In this document: positions 1 through 7,027 of the stretch, piece after piece
Layout of the letters: each line of letters begins with the position of its first letter
Position numbering within the stretch: the stretch's first letter is position 1
Assembly (NCBI GenBank): GCA_945965245.1
Contig: CAMFNC010000020.1
Span: 1-19,293, forward strand
Source of the DNA: an uncultured Porphyromonas sp.
GTDB taxonomy: Bacteria; Bacteroidota; Bacteroidia; Bacteroidales; Porphyromonadaceae
Direction: 5' to 3'
Length of the DNA stretch: 19,293 nt
Translations under genes and position numbers: made by a program
Notes under the pieces: model-generated
Database searches by the model: none
Told to the model about the DNA's origin: nothing
The model's input: only the letters and a program-made list of their open reading frames with translations

Positions 1-382
1 ACTTACCATATACGCGAGAGTCTTGTTCGTTTTGAGAGGAGTGCATCGAAGGGTCATCGGCAGCCACAATCACCATACCGCCGTTTGCACCGGTAATGGC
101 TGCGTTCATGAAGCAGTCAGCTGCCACATTCATACCCACGTGTTTCATGCACACCAAAGCACGTTTGCCCACATATGACATACCCAACGCCGTTTCCATG
201 GCAGTTTTTTCGTTGGCAGCCCATTCGCGGTGCACATTACGAGCTTTGGCTAATTTGGAATTTTGGATGTATTCGGTAATTTCTGTAGAAGGTGTACCGG
301 GGTAAGCATATACGCCCGAGATGCCGGCATCTATTGCACCGAGGGCAATGGCTTCCACACCTAAAAGCAATTGTTTTTGCAT
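1..382 (-). CDS. iorA: Indolepyruvate:ferredoxin oxidoreductase alpha subunit, 5' part (runs off window)
   Basis: Only the first 127 codons are inside the window; the gene continues past base 1. The product would oxidatively decarboxylate aryl pyruvates from aromatic amino acids to acyl-CoA, reducing ferredoxin, together with an IorB subunit that is not in view. The N-terminus (MQKQLLLGVEAIALGAIDAG) is followed by the family's YPGTPSTEIT pyrimidine-domain motif (about residues 27-36), then the HREWAANEKTAMETALG stretch and an MKHVGMNVAADCFMNAA stretch, all typical of the IorA thiamine-pyrophosphate enzyme family. The ATG at 380-382 gives a start right at the conserved N-terminus. It lies on the same strand as the nqr operon but behind that operon's terminator and has its own promoter box, so it is probably transcribed separately. 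Family assignment is confident; the aryl-pyruvate specificity is inferred from family resemblance only. Confidence 0.88.
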   Translation of the reverse strand, partial: MQKQLLLGVEAIALGAIDAGISGVYAYPGTPSTEITEYIQNSKLAKARNVHREWAANEKTAMETALGMSYVGKRALVCMKHVGMNVAADCFMNAAITGANGGMVIVAADDPSMHSSQNEQDSRVYGK

Positions 383-436
383 GATAGCTTTATCTATTCT
401 ATTTATTGAAAACTTTTCACGGTTATTATAACGTAA

Positions 437-467
437 CAAATATACACAAAGTGTTTGGCAAACACAA
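437..467 (-). promoter_or_regulatory. Bacteroidota-type promoter for iorA
   Basis: Read on the minus strand, TATATTTG (444 to 437) matches the -7 consensus TAnnTTTG exactly, and TTG (467 to 465) sits 20 nt upstream, in the place of the -33 element. The -7 box is 54 bp upstream of the iorA ATG, leaving a leader of roughly 45 nt. It lies downstream of the nqr terminator, which supports independent transcription. No experimental evidence is available here. Confidence 0.6.
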
Positions 468-526
468 TTTTTCCGCTGCAAATCTCCCACATTTTTGCCA
501 TACAGCTTAACACATGAAGAGTATGC

Positions 527-561
527 AAAAAAAACAAGAGCCGGATTTTGTCCAGCTCTTG
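527..561 (-). terminator. Rho-independent terminator of the nqr operon
   Basis: On the minus strand the arm CAAGAGCTGGA (561 to 551), loop CAAAA (550 to 546) and arm TCCGGCTCTTG (545 to 535) form an 11-bp stem with one T-G wobble. It is followed directly by eight T residues (534 to 527). It starts about 30 bp after the nqrF stop codon. This is a textbook intrinsic terminator and separates nqrF from iorA. Confidence 0.92.
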
Positions 562-591
562 GTATCAGATAACAGATAGGAATTGAATCCG

Positions 592-1842
592 CTATCCGAA
601 ATCGTCGAAGTTGATTTGCGTACGCTCCACGCCCAGCTCATCCAACATCTTGAGTGCAGCATCGGCCATCGGACCGGGACCGCACATATAGTATTCGATG
701 TCTTCAGGAGCAGGGTGATCTTTCAGATAGTGATCCAAAATAACTTGGTGGATAAAGCCGGTGTATCCCGTCCAATTGTCTTCGGGCAATGCAGCCGATA
801 GGGCAATATTGAACTTGAAGTTCGGATTCTCGGCTTCGATTTTACGGAAGTCTTCTTCATAGAAGATCTCCTGACGAGAGCGAGCACCATACCAGAAAGT
901 TACCTTGCGCTTGGTGTGCTCGGTATTAAAGAGGTGCAAAATCATGGAGCGCAACGGAGCCATACCGGCACCACCACCGATAAAGAGCATTTCGGCATCG
1001 GTTTCGTGGATATGGAAATCGCCGTAAGGGCCACTCATGCGCACCTTGTCACCCGGCTTGAGTGAGAAGATATAAGAGGAAGAAATACCGCATGGGATAC
1101 CGGCAGCCCAAGTATGCGTATTGCGATCCATCGGAGGAGTGGCAATGCGGACGTTCAGGGTAATGATATTACCTTCGGCCGGATAGTTGGCCATAGAGTA
1201 CGCACGCACCGTTTCTTCGTTGTTGGTGCTCTGCAAGCTCCACATACCAAACTTGTCCCAATCCGGGCGGAAGCGGTCATTGCCGTCCTTGTCGATAATT
1301 TCGTAATCCTTGTAGTTTACGTGATATTTGGGGATTTTAATCTGTGCATAGCTACCGCTCTTGAAGTTCATGTGTTCACCTTCAGGCAGCTTCACCACAA
1401 ACTCTTTGATGAAAGTAGAAACGTTGCGGTTCGATACCACCGTACAATCCCATTCTTTCACACCGAACACCGATTCGGGTATCACGATATTCATATTTTC
1501 CTTCACCTTGGTTTGGCAAGACAGACGCCAATGGTCTTTCTGCTCTTTGTATGAGAAGAAACCGGTTTCGGTGGGCAGGATGTCGCCCCCCCCTTCGGTC
1601 ACACGGCAGCGACACTGACCACAGCTGCCACTACCACCACAGGCAGATGAGAGGAATATATTTTGACTTTGCAGCGTATTGAGCAATGTAGAGCCCATGG
1701 GCACATCCAATTTCTTGTCATCATTGACCGTAATGATCACATTGCCCGAAGGTATCAACTTGGCTTTGGCAATCAGCAAAGCTATCACCAAGATGAGTGT
1801 GATGCCCAAGAAGACTATCACACTAATGAGTATTTCATTCAT
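592..1842 (-). CDS. nqrF: Na+-translocating NADH:quinone reductase, subunit F (NADH dehydrogenase)
   Basis: NqrF is the electron-input subunit: it oxidises NADH through FAD and passes electrons to a [2Fe-2S] centre on the cytoplasmic side. The 416-residue protein has one N-terminal membrane helix (about residues 5-25). A ferredoxin domain follows with Cys68, Cys74, Cys77 and Cys109 in the expected CxxxxxCGxC...C spacing. The FAD-binding RAYSMANYP motif is at residues 212-220 and the NADH-binding GGGAGMAPLRS stretch at about 288-298, with a C-terminal YYMCGPGPM motif. Length fits the family (about 410 residues). It is last in the operon, 34 bp after nqrE, and is followed by the terminator. Cofactor roles come from the known Nqr complex; the residues are seen directly. 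Confidence 0.97.
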   Translation of the reverse strand: MNEILISVIVFLGITLILVIALLIAKAKLIPSGNVIITVNDDKKLDVPMGSTLLNTLQSQNIFLSSACGGSGSCGQCRCRVTEGGGDILPTETGFFSYKEQKDHWRLSCQTKVKENMNIVIPESVFGVKEWDCTVVSNRNVSTFIKEFVVKLPEGEHMNFKSGSYAQIKIPKYHVNYKDYEIIDKDGNDRFRPDWDKFGMWSLQSTNNEETVRAYSMANYPAEGNIITLNVRIATPPMDRNTHTWAAGIPCGISSSYIFSLKPGDKVRMSGPYGDFHIHETDAEMLFIGGGAGMAPLRSMILHLFNTEHTKRKVTFWYGARSRQEIFYEEDFRKIEAENPNFKFNIALSAALPEDNWTGYTGFIHQVILDHYLKDHPAPEDIEYYMCGPGPMADAALKMLDELGVERTQINFDDFG

Positions 1843-1876
1843 TTTCCGATTTTCTTAATAAGGGGTTCAAGCGAAA

Positions 1877-2491
1877 TTATAATTTAACACCTGAGAAACT
1901 CAGGAACGAAATGCCCATCAAGGCGGTAATGATGAAGGCGATGCCTAAGCCACGCAAAGGCTTGGGTACATTGGAGAATTGCAAACGCTCGCGAATGGCA
2001 GCCATACCCACGATGGCCAGCATCCAACCGATACCGGAACCCAGGCCATATACTGTGGCCATGCCGGCATTTACAAATTCGCGCTGCTGCATAAAGAGTG
2101 AACCGCCCAAGATGGCACAGTTCACGGCAATCAGCGGCAGGAAGATACCCAGTGAGTTATACAACGCCGGAGAGAAACGCTCCACCACCATCTCCACCAA
2201 CTGCGTAAAGGATGCAATGATGGCAATGAAGATGATGAATGAGAGGAATGAGAAGTCCATGCCTGCATACTGCGACCCCAGCCAAGTGAGTGCACCCTCT
2301 TTGAAAATGTAGTTTTCCAGCAGGTAGTTCAGCGGCAATGTGCAGGTAAGAATGAACGTAACGGCAAGTCCCAAACCCAAAGAGGTCTTAACGTTTTTAG
2401 ATACGGCCAAGAAAGAGCACATGCCCAAGTAATAGGCAAATACCATATTGTCCACAAAGATGGAGCGGACGAATAAGCTTATATAATCCAT
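1877..2491 (-). CDS. nqrE: Na+-translocating NADH:quinone reductase, subunit E
   Basis: NqrE is an integral membrane subunit that pairs with NqrD in inverted topology and carries electrons across the membrane between NqrF and NqrC. The 204-residue protein is almost entirely hydrophobic, with about six helices. Two cysteines, Cys25 (YLGMCSFLAV) and Cys125 (AVNCAILGG), sit where the NqrD/NqrE pair binds an intramembrane iron-sulfur centre in characterised homologues. The start is close to the family consensus (MDYISLFVRSIFVDNMVFAY). It lies 47 bp after nqrD, the largest gap in the operon, with no obvious terminator or promoter in the gap. Confidence 0.97.
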   Translation of the reverse strand: MDYISLFVRSIFVDNMVFAYYLGMCSFLAVSKNVKTSLGLGLAVTFILTCTLPLNYLLENYIFKEGALTWLGSQYAGMDFSFLSFIIFIAIIASFTQLVEMVVERFSPALYNSLGIFLPLIAVNCAILGGSLFMQQREFVNAGMATVYGLGSGIGWMLAIVGMAAIRERLQFSNVPKPLRGLGIAFIITALMGISFLSFSGVKL

Positions 2492-2538
2492 TTCGTAATT
2501 GATTTACTTGATTAGTAAGAAGTTCTCTTGGGGTCGTA

Positions 2539-3162
2539 TTATTTTTCCTGAAGGTCTTTGTTTTTGGAGCGATGCACCCAAATGATGCAAGCCACCACAA
2601 TCAAAGCCATCGGAGGCATAATCATCAGACCATTGTTTACATAGCCGTGCTGATAGCACCAGTCGGGGATTACTTGAAATCCGAACAATGTACCGGAACC
2701 CAGCAATTCGCGGAAAAATGCCACGATTACAAGTATGATACCATAGCCGGCGCCATTGCCCACACCATCCAAAAACGAATCCCAAGGGGTATTGCCAAGG
2801 GCAAAGGCTTCCAATCGACCCATCAGGATACAGTTGGTAATAATCAGCCCCACGAATACCGAGAGTTGCTTGCTCACGTCGTATGCGTATGCTTTCAGCA
2901 CTTCGTTTACAATGGTTACCAGCGTAGCTACCACAACCAACTGCACAATAATACGAATGCGGTTGGGGATGGTTTTGCGCAGCAAGGATATAATAACGTT
3001 AGAGAACGCCACAACAGCGGTAACGGAAACAGCCATTACGATGGCCGGCTCTAACTTGGCGGTAACCGCCAATGCGGAGCAGATACCCAACATCTGCACC
3101 AAAATTGGGTTATTCTTGCTTAACGGATTGAGCAGAATCTCTTTTTTCTTCGTTTGTGCCAT
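2539..3162 (-). CDS. nqrD: Na+-translocating NADH:quinone reductase, subunit D
   Basis: NqrD is the membrane partner of NqrE. The 207-residue protein has a short charged, cytoplasmic-looking N-terminus followed by NPLSKNNPILVQMLGICSALAVT and about six hydrophobic segments. Cys28 (LGICSAL) and Cys111 (IITNCILMGR) match the conserved pair that ligates the shared iron-sulfur centre in studied Nqr complexes. The conserved ITNCILMGRLEAFA stretch separates it from the related RnfE/RsxE proteins only weakly; its place between nqrC and nqrE settles the name. It follows nqrC by 9 bp. Confidence 0.97.
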   Translation of the reverse strand: MAQTKKKEILLNPLSKNNPILVQMLGICSALAVTAKLEPAIVMAVSVTAVVAFSNVIISLLRKTIPNRIRIIVQLVVVATLVTIVNEVLKAYAYDVSKQLSVFVGLIITNCILMGRLEAFALGNTPWDSFLDGVGNGAGYGIILVIVAFFRELLGSGTLFGFQVIPDWCYQHGYVNNGLMIMPPMALIVVACIIWVHRSKNKDLQEK

Positions 3163-3171
3163 GACGTTTGA

Positions 3172-3909
3172 TTACTGTTGTTTATTCTTAACTAAAAATT
3201 CTTTGTACAGACTCAGCGAATGGAGCAACATATCGTTCACACCGTTGCTGGTCAGCGTGCCACCGGAAATGCCGTCCACATAGTCACGTTCGGCATCGCT
3301 CTTGCCGGGCTTCACCACGGCAATGCTGCGGAATTCACCGTCACGGAACAACTGTTTGCCCACAAACTGGCCACAGAAGGCCGGTTTCACGATTTCGGCA
3401 CCCAGACCCGGAGTTTCACCTTGGTGGCTGAAGTCCGATCCGAATACGGAAGAACCGTCTTGAGCATTCACGGCCAAATAGCCCCAAATGGGCCCCCACA
3501 GACCGGCGCCAGTAAGCGGCAACACATAATATTTGGCTCCGTCCACTTCTGCCACATACAGCGGCAGGGGTAGCTCGGCATTATTTGCCATCAGTTTCAT
3601 TTGATTGGCCACATTCATACCGAAAGCCTCATTCTTGCCAATTTGGTCGCCTTCGAACGTTTCGGTGATGGTGCCGTCTGCTTTGACCAGCAATTCCTGT
3701 TTAATCAATGAGGCATATACCTCTTTTACCTGACCTTTGTCTTCGGTAGGCTTATTGATGGCACGCAGAATTTGCTGCATTTTGTCAATTTGCTTATTGT
3801 CTTGCTGTTTGTCCTTGAGCGAAGTAGCGGTAAAGGCAAGCAAGATGGCCACGACAATGACCATTATCGAGGCATATATTATGGTATATGAATTACTATC
3901 TCTATTCAT
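3172..3909 (-). CDS. nqrC: Na+-translocating NADH:quinone reductase, subunit C (covalent FMN)
   Basis: NqrC is a membrane-anchored periplasmic flavoprotein that relays electrons to NqrB. The 245-residue protein has one N-terminal helix (about residues 10-28) and a soluble FMN-binding domain. The flavinylation motif reads DGISGGTLTSNGV, placing the FMN-linked threonine at Thr218. The second residue after the serine is Gly where many homologues have Ala (SGAT), a mild variant. Covalent attachment normally needs the ApbE flavin transferase, which is not in the window. It lies 15 bp after nqrB and 9 bp before nqrD. Confidence 0.97.
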   Translation of the reverse strand: MNRDSNSYTIIYASIMVIVVAILLAFTATSLKDKQQDNKQIDKMQQILRAINKPTEDKGQVKEVYASLIKQELLVKADGTITETFEGDQIGKNEAFGMNVANQMKLMANNAELPLPLYVAEVDGAKYYVLPLTGAGLWGPIWGYLAVNAQDGSSVFGSDFSHQGETPGLGAEIVKPAFCGQFVGKQLFRDGEFRSIAVVKPGKSDAERDYVDGISGGTLTSNGVNDMLLHSLSLYKEFLVKNKQQ

Positions 3910-3924
3910 AGTCTCAAATCTTTA

Positions 3925-5130
3925 TTAAGCCTTTTTTACTTCGGTTGCACGTTTCAGACGCTTCTGCACATTGGCATCCACCACGAAGTAGTCAATCAGC
4001 GGAGCAAAAGCATTCATAAACAAGACGGCCAGCATCATACCTTCAGGATAACCGGGGTTGAGCACACGGATGAAAATGGCCATAAAGCCCACAAGAAAGC
4101 CATAAATCCATTTACCCGTTTCGGTGCGAGCAGCAGTCACAGGGTCTGTGGCCATGAATACCAAACCGAAAGCAAAACCGCCATAGAGGAGATGCATCTG
4201 TATCGGCACCTGCATAGCAGCCGTAGCACCCACTGCATTGAAAATTAAGGTCATTACCGTGGCACCTGCTACGCCGGAGAGCATAATTTTCCAGCTGGCA
4301 ATGCCCGTCCAAATCAGCAAGATGGCACCTAGCAAGATACAGAAAGTGCTGGTTTCTCCAATGGACCCCGGGATAAGCCCCCAGAAAGCATCTGCCAGCG
4401 AGCTTGGCTCACCAAGGATATTGTGAATTTCAGGCATGGATTTGGCCGTGGCTATCTGACCCAGTGGCGTGGCACCACTGAAGCCGTCCAATACCGTGCC
4501 ACCACCCAATCCAAATGTGGAACCAGTGCGCACCCATACGGCATCGCCACTCATGGCGGCGGGATATGAGAAGAAGAGAATGGCGCGTGTGACCAAAGCC
4601 ACATTAAAGATATTGTATCCGGTACCTCCGAATACTTCTTTGGCAAAGATGACTGCCAAGGCAGTGGCCACGGCTATCATCCAAAGTGGCGTTTCCACCG
4701 GCACAATCATCGGAATGAGTAAACCGGATACCAGGAAACCCTCATGTATCTCTTCGTGTTTTTTCTGAGCCATGGTAAATTCAATACCCAGACCCACCAC
4801 ATAAGAAACGATTAATTTGGGCAATACGGCCAAAAAGCCGAAGCCGAACAATTCCCAGAAACCGGCCTGCATACCAATGGCGAGGTAGTGCTGATACCCC
4901 ACGTTATACATACCGAATAGCAGTGCCGGCACCAGAGCAATGCACACCGTACTCATAATGCGTTTGCTGTCTATGGTGTCGTGCACGTGTACACCTCCGC
5001 GTTTGGCGGTGGCGTTGGGGACAAACAGAAATGTTTCAAATCCCTCAAACACGGACTTCAGCGCAGAGAACTTGCCGCCCGGTTCGAAGGACGGCTTCAT
5101 TGCATTCATTTTTTTTCTTAAAGCGTTCAA
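3925..5130 (-). CDS. nqrB: Na+-translocating NADH:quinone reductase, subunit B (covalent FMN, riboflavin)
   Basis: NqrB is the large membrane subunit that carries the Na+-translocation pathway, a covalently bound FMN and riboflavin, and passes electrons to quinone. The 401-residue protein has a cytoplasmic N-terminal tail of about 55 residues, then about ten hydrophobic segments. The flavinylation motif GFSGATPLGQ places the FMN-linked threonine at Thr221. The ETPLWM (about 146-151) and KEVFGGTGYNIFNVAL (about 164-179) stretches are typical of the NqrB/RnfD family. Its place directly after nqrA (29 bp) and before nqrC identifies it as NqrB rather than RnfD. Confidence 0.97.
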   Translation of the reverse strand: MNALRKKMNAMKPSFEPGGKFSALKSVFEGFETFLFVPNATAKRGGVHVHDTIDSKRIMSTVCIALVPALLFGMYNVGYQHYLAIGMQAGFWELFGFGFLAVLPKLIVSYVVGLGIEFTMAQKKHEEIHEGFLVSGLLIPMIVPVETPLWMIAVATALAVIFAKEVFGGTGYNIFNVALVTRAILFFSYPAAMSGDAVWVRTGSTFGLGGGTVLDGFSGATPLGQIATAKSMPEIHNILGEPSSLADAFWGLIPGSIGETSTFCILLGAILLIWTGIASWKIMLSGVAGATVMTLIFNAVGATAAMQVPIQMHLLYGGFAFGLVFMATDPVTAARTETGKWIYGFLVGFMAIFIRVLNPGYPEGMMLAVLFMNAFAPLIDYFVVDANVQKRLKRATEVKKA

Positions 5131-5159
5131 TGTCTTGTATGGTTAAGAAGGTGAAACAA

Positions 5160-6512
5160 TTAGTTTAATTCTTTATAGAGTTGATCCAAACCTTGGCGCA
5201 CAATCTCTTGGAGTGGCATTTTGGATGAATCCACAAACTCACAAACCGAGAAGTCTTCGGGGGCTACTTCATAGATACCGCGGTTTTCCATATCCTTAAT
5301 GTTGAAAGCGATGATGGCTTTCAATAAATATTCTGGGAAGATATCCATGGGAAAGACGCGATCGTATTCGTTGCTCATAATCATGGCTCGTCTACCTCCC
5401 TTGATACGGGCATCCAACGTGTATTCCTTGCTTGGGCAAAGCCACGAAGTATAGGCTCGGTTCATGGAGAATTGGTTGAAACGAGGCTTAATCCAGCCAA
5501 ACATTTCGTCCACATCGTCACCTTCAGGAATTACCGTAATCTGGTCGCAATTCATCCGGCCATAAGGTCTTTCGGTATGAATTTGTGTACCGGTAAATAC
5601 ATCACCGTCAATAATGCGCACATGTTCATGTTTGGCAGTCAGGCGTCCACGCAGCACCTCTTCGGTTTTTGCACCCGGCATCATATATATATAGCCATGC
5701 TCTTGAGCTTCTGAGCCGGTCACTGCCATCATGCGGCTGAAATCGGGCTTGCCGGTCTGCAAGAAGCGTCCCATCACAATGAGGTCGGTGGCCTTGAGCG
5801 TCCAAACCATTTCGTCCTTATTCACGGGTTTCACATGGTTAATCAGCACACCCACCAATCCGGCAGGGTGATTGCCACGCACTTCATATCGCTCCACGCC
5901 CTTGATTTGTGTCAGTGAACCGGTGCGTGCACCCAGATATACTTTGCCATCGGTCAGTTTGTTCAGTACATCCAGAGCCAGTTGGATTTCCGCCTCATGT
6001 CCTTGGCTCACAAAGTCGAAATCGGGAGCCAGCGGAGCGGTAAAGTTGGCCGTTACGAAGATGTCGCGAGGCACAATTGTGGGGTCGGGTACGATGTCGA
6101 ACGGACGTTGGCGCAAGAAGCCCCACATGCCGCTTTCGCATAGCAGAGCAACCAATTCTTCGCGCTTCATGGATTGGATTTGGCTTACATCAGCCATGCG
6201 GAATTGCTGTTCGGCGTCGGGTTTTACCTCCACACTCAGCACTTTGCGTTTTGCTCCGCGGTGGACGGCCACCACCTCGCCACTGACGGGGGATACGAAC
6301 TTCACTGCCGGCATCCTCTTGTGGAAAAAGAGTGCATCACCGGCTGCTACTTTGTCGCCTTCCCGAACCAATAGCTTAGGCACAACACCCTCAAAATCAT
6401 CGGGCACCAAAGCATAACTTGCTCCGTTTTTCACGGGTGCAAGCATCTCGGCAGGTGCTTTCCCTTTGAGTTTGAGTGTCAGGCCTTTCTTTATTGTTAG
6501 AACATTTGCCAT
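5160..6512 (-). CDS. nqrA: Na+-translocating NADH:quinone reductase, subunit A
   Basis: NqrA is the soluble cytoplasmic subunit that docks on NqrB and has been linked to quinone binding. The 450-residue protein begins MANVLTIKKGLTLKLKGKAP, the family N-terminus, and has the barrel-sandwich-like region at about residues 45-105 (VREGDKVAAGDALF, VSPVSGEVVAVHRGAKRKVLSVEV). The C-terminal third (PFDIVPDPT to the end) also fits the family, as does the length. It is the first gene of the nqr operon. The ATG at 6510-6512 is about 45 bp from an exact -7 promoter box. Confidence 0.97.
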   Translation of the reverse strand: MANVLTIKKGLTLKLKGKAPAEMLAPVKNGASYALVPDDFEGVVPKLLVREGDKVAAGDALFFHKRMPAVKFVSPVSGEVVAVHRGAKRKVLSVEVKPDAEQQFRMADVSQIQSMKREELVALLCESGMWGFLRQRPFDIVPDPTIVPRDIFVTANFTAPLAPDFDFVSQGHEAEIQLALDVLNKLTDGKVYLGARTGSLTQIKGVERYEVRGNHPAGLVGVLINHVKPVNKDEMVWTLKATDLIVMGRFLQTGKPDFSRMMAVTGSEAQEHGYIYMMPGAKTEEVLRGRLTAKHEHVRIIDGDVFTGTQIHTERPYGRMNCDQITVIPEGDDVDEMFGWIKPRFNQFSMNRAYTSWLCPSKEYTLDARIKGGRRAMIMSNEYDRVFPMDIFPEYLLKAIIAFNIKDMENRGIYEVAPEDFSVCEFVDSSKMPLQEIVRQGLDQLYKELN

Positions 6513-6556
6513 AACACAAGATTGGAAAGAATAAATTGTTTAGGTATTTTGTGGTA

Positions 6557-6564
6557 CAAAAGTA
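6557..6564 (-). promoter_or_regulatory. Bacteroidota-type -7 box driving the nqr operon
   Basis: On the minus strand TACTTTTG (6564 to 6557) matches TAnnTTTG exactly and lies 44 bp upstream of the nqrA ATG, giving a leader of about 38 nt. I do not find a good TTTG at the usual -33 spacing; the region reads GCGG/ATGC there. The promoter may therefore be weak on its own or activator-assisted. Confidence 0.5.
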
Positions 6565-6632
6565 AACCTTTTGCAGGTATATACCGCATTGTTTACAGAA
6601 AAAAATACATAATTCTCTTTTTGAACCGTTTT

Positions 6633-6656
6633 TTCATGCCATATTGATAGCATGAA
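6633..6656. repeat. Inverted repeat upstream of the nqr promoter
   Basis: TTCATGC (6633-6639) and GCATGAA (6650-6656) form a perfect 7-bp inverted repeat with a 10-bp spacer, about 68 bp upstream of the nqr -7 box. Size and spacing resemble a binding site for a dimeric regulator. The half-site TTCATGC differs by one base from the TTTATGC half of the palindromes at 6759-6792. Function is inferred only. Confidence 0.45.
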
Positions 6657-6692
6657 TTCGATCTAAGCACACAAGCAAGTTTTTTTCCTTTC

Positions 6693-6730
6693 GAGGAGGT
6701 GTTGTCTTGGCTTAGTCTCGCAACCTCCTC
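6693..6730. repeat. Long-range inverted repeat (hairpin candidate)
   Basis: GAGGAGGT (6693-6700) pairs perfectly with ACCTCCTC (6723-6730). After a one-base bulge, TG (6703-6704 region) can also pair with CA (6721-6722). The loop is about 20 nt. No T-run follows on either strand, so this is not a standard terminator. It could be a structured RNA element, a protein site or the trace of a lost mobile element; the sequence does not decide. Confidence 0.4.
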
Positions 6731-6736
6731 ATACCT

Positions 6737-6751
6737 CACTGTGTGACAGTG
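6737..6751. repeat. Short perfect inverted repeat next to the palindrome row
   Basis: CACTGT (6737-6742), spacer GTG, ACAGTG (6746-6751): a perfect 6-bp inverted repeat with a 3-bp spacer. It begins exactly 22 bp before the first palindrome of the phased row, although its sequence is unrelated to those palindromes. Operator-like in size; function unknown. Confidence 0.4.
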
Positions 6752-6758
6752 GCTATTT

Positions 6759-6836
6759 TTTATGCATAAAATAGAATTGATTTATGCATAAAACACGCAC
6801 AATTTATATATAAAATGAAATCAATTTATGTTGAAA
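6759..6836. repeat. Four 12-bp palindromic elements at exact 22-bp spacing
   Basis: TTTATGCATAAA occurs at 6759-6770 and again at 6781-6792; TTTATATATAAA follows at 6803-6814 and the degenerate TTTATGTTGAAA at 6825-6836. The first three are perfect palindromes and each start is exactly 22 bp after the previous one, about two DNA helical turns. The 10-bp stretches between them are largely different from each other, so the cores look maintained while the spacers drift. The row sits about 195 bp upstream of the nqr -7 box and 145 bp upstream of the dus -7 box. This would suit cooperative binding by a dimeric protein on one face of the helix. The binder is unknown. Confidence 0.6.
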
Positions 6837-6979
6837 TTTTTCAGCACCCCGCACAAGCATCTCGACATCCTATATATATAGATGCAAAAAAACTTCGGTG
6901 GAGAGTATGGAGCCGCCGGTGTGTGCGGATTTTTTAAGGAGTACACGGGTGATATTTTCTGTGCCTTTATTTTCTGTTG

Positions 6980-6987
6980 TATCTTTG
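6980..6987 (+). promoter_or_regulatory. Bacteroidota-type promoter for dus
   Basis: TATCTTTG matches the -7 consensus TAnnTTTG exactly. TTTC at 6956-6959, 20 nt upstream, is one base away from the TTTG -33 element. Transcription would start near 6994, giving a leader of about 34 nt before the ATG at 7028. A possible TTG start at 6977 lies upstream of this transcription start and overlaps the box, which argues for the 7028 start. Confidence 0.6.
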
Positions 6988-7027
6988 CACCCATATTGCT
7001 TTTTTGGAAAGCAAAAATCACTGTGCA

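Larger units (their letters stand above)
6513..7027. other. Divergent intergenic region nqrA / dus, no gene seen
   Basis: This 515-bp stretch is the only gap above 300 bp. It holds the nqr -7 box (6557-6564) and the dus -7 box (6980-6987). Between them are inverted repeats at 6633-6656, 6693-6730 and 6737-6751 and a 22-bp-phased palindrome row at 6759-6836. No open frame here looks coding: a 66-codon minus-strand frame (6821-7021) is low-complexity, crosses the dus promoter and matches no family I recognise. I see no tRNA, and none of the inverted repeats ends in a T-run in either direction, so none looks like a terminator. Confidence 0.7.

Noticed and set aside
1114..1554. 146-codon plus-strand frame opposite nqrF
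   Set aside because: Shadow of nqrF; no promoter, no family resemblance.
2572..3283. Long plus-strand open frames opposite nqrC and nqrD
   Set aside because: They run antisense to Nqr genes whose cofactor residues are all in place; the translated frames look low-complexity and match nothing known.
6759..6836. Phased repeats as a CRISPR array
   Set aside because: Units are only 12 bp with about 10-bp gaps, the cores are perfect palindromes, the copies degenerate quickly and no cas gene is present.
6821..7021. 66-codon minus-strand frame in the nqrA-dus gap as a small gene
   Set aside because: It spans the dus promoter and part of the repeat row, has no plausible promoter and no recognisable protein features.
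6977..7027. Upstream TTG start for dus adding 17 residues
   Set aside because: The TTG overlaps the -7 promoter box and precedes the expected transcription start; the extra residues do not fit the Dus family, whose N-terminus begins at ATG 7028.
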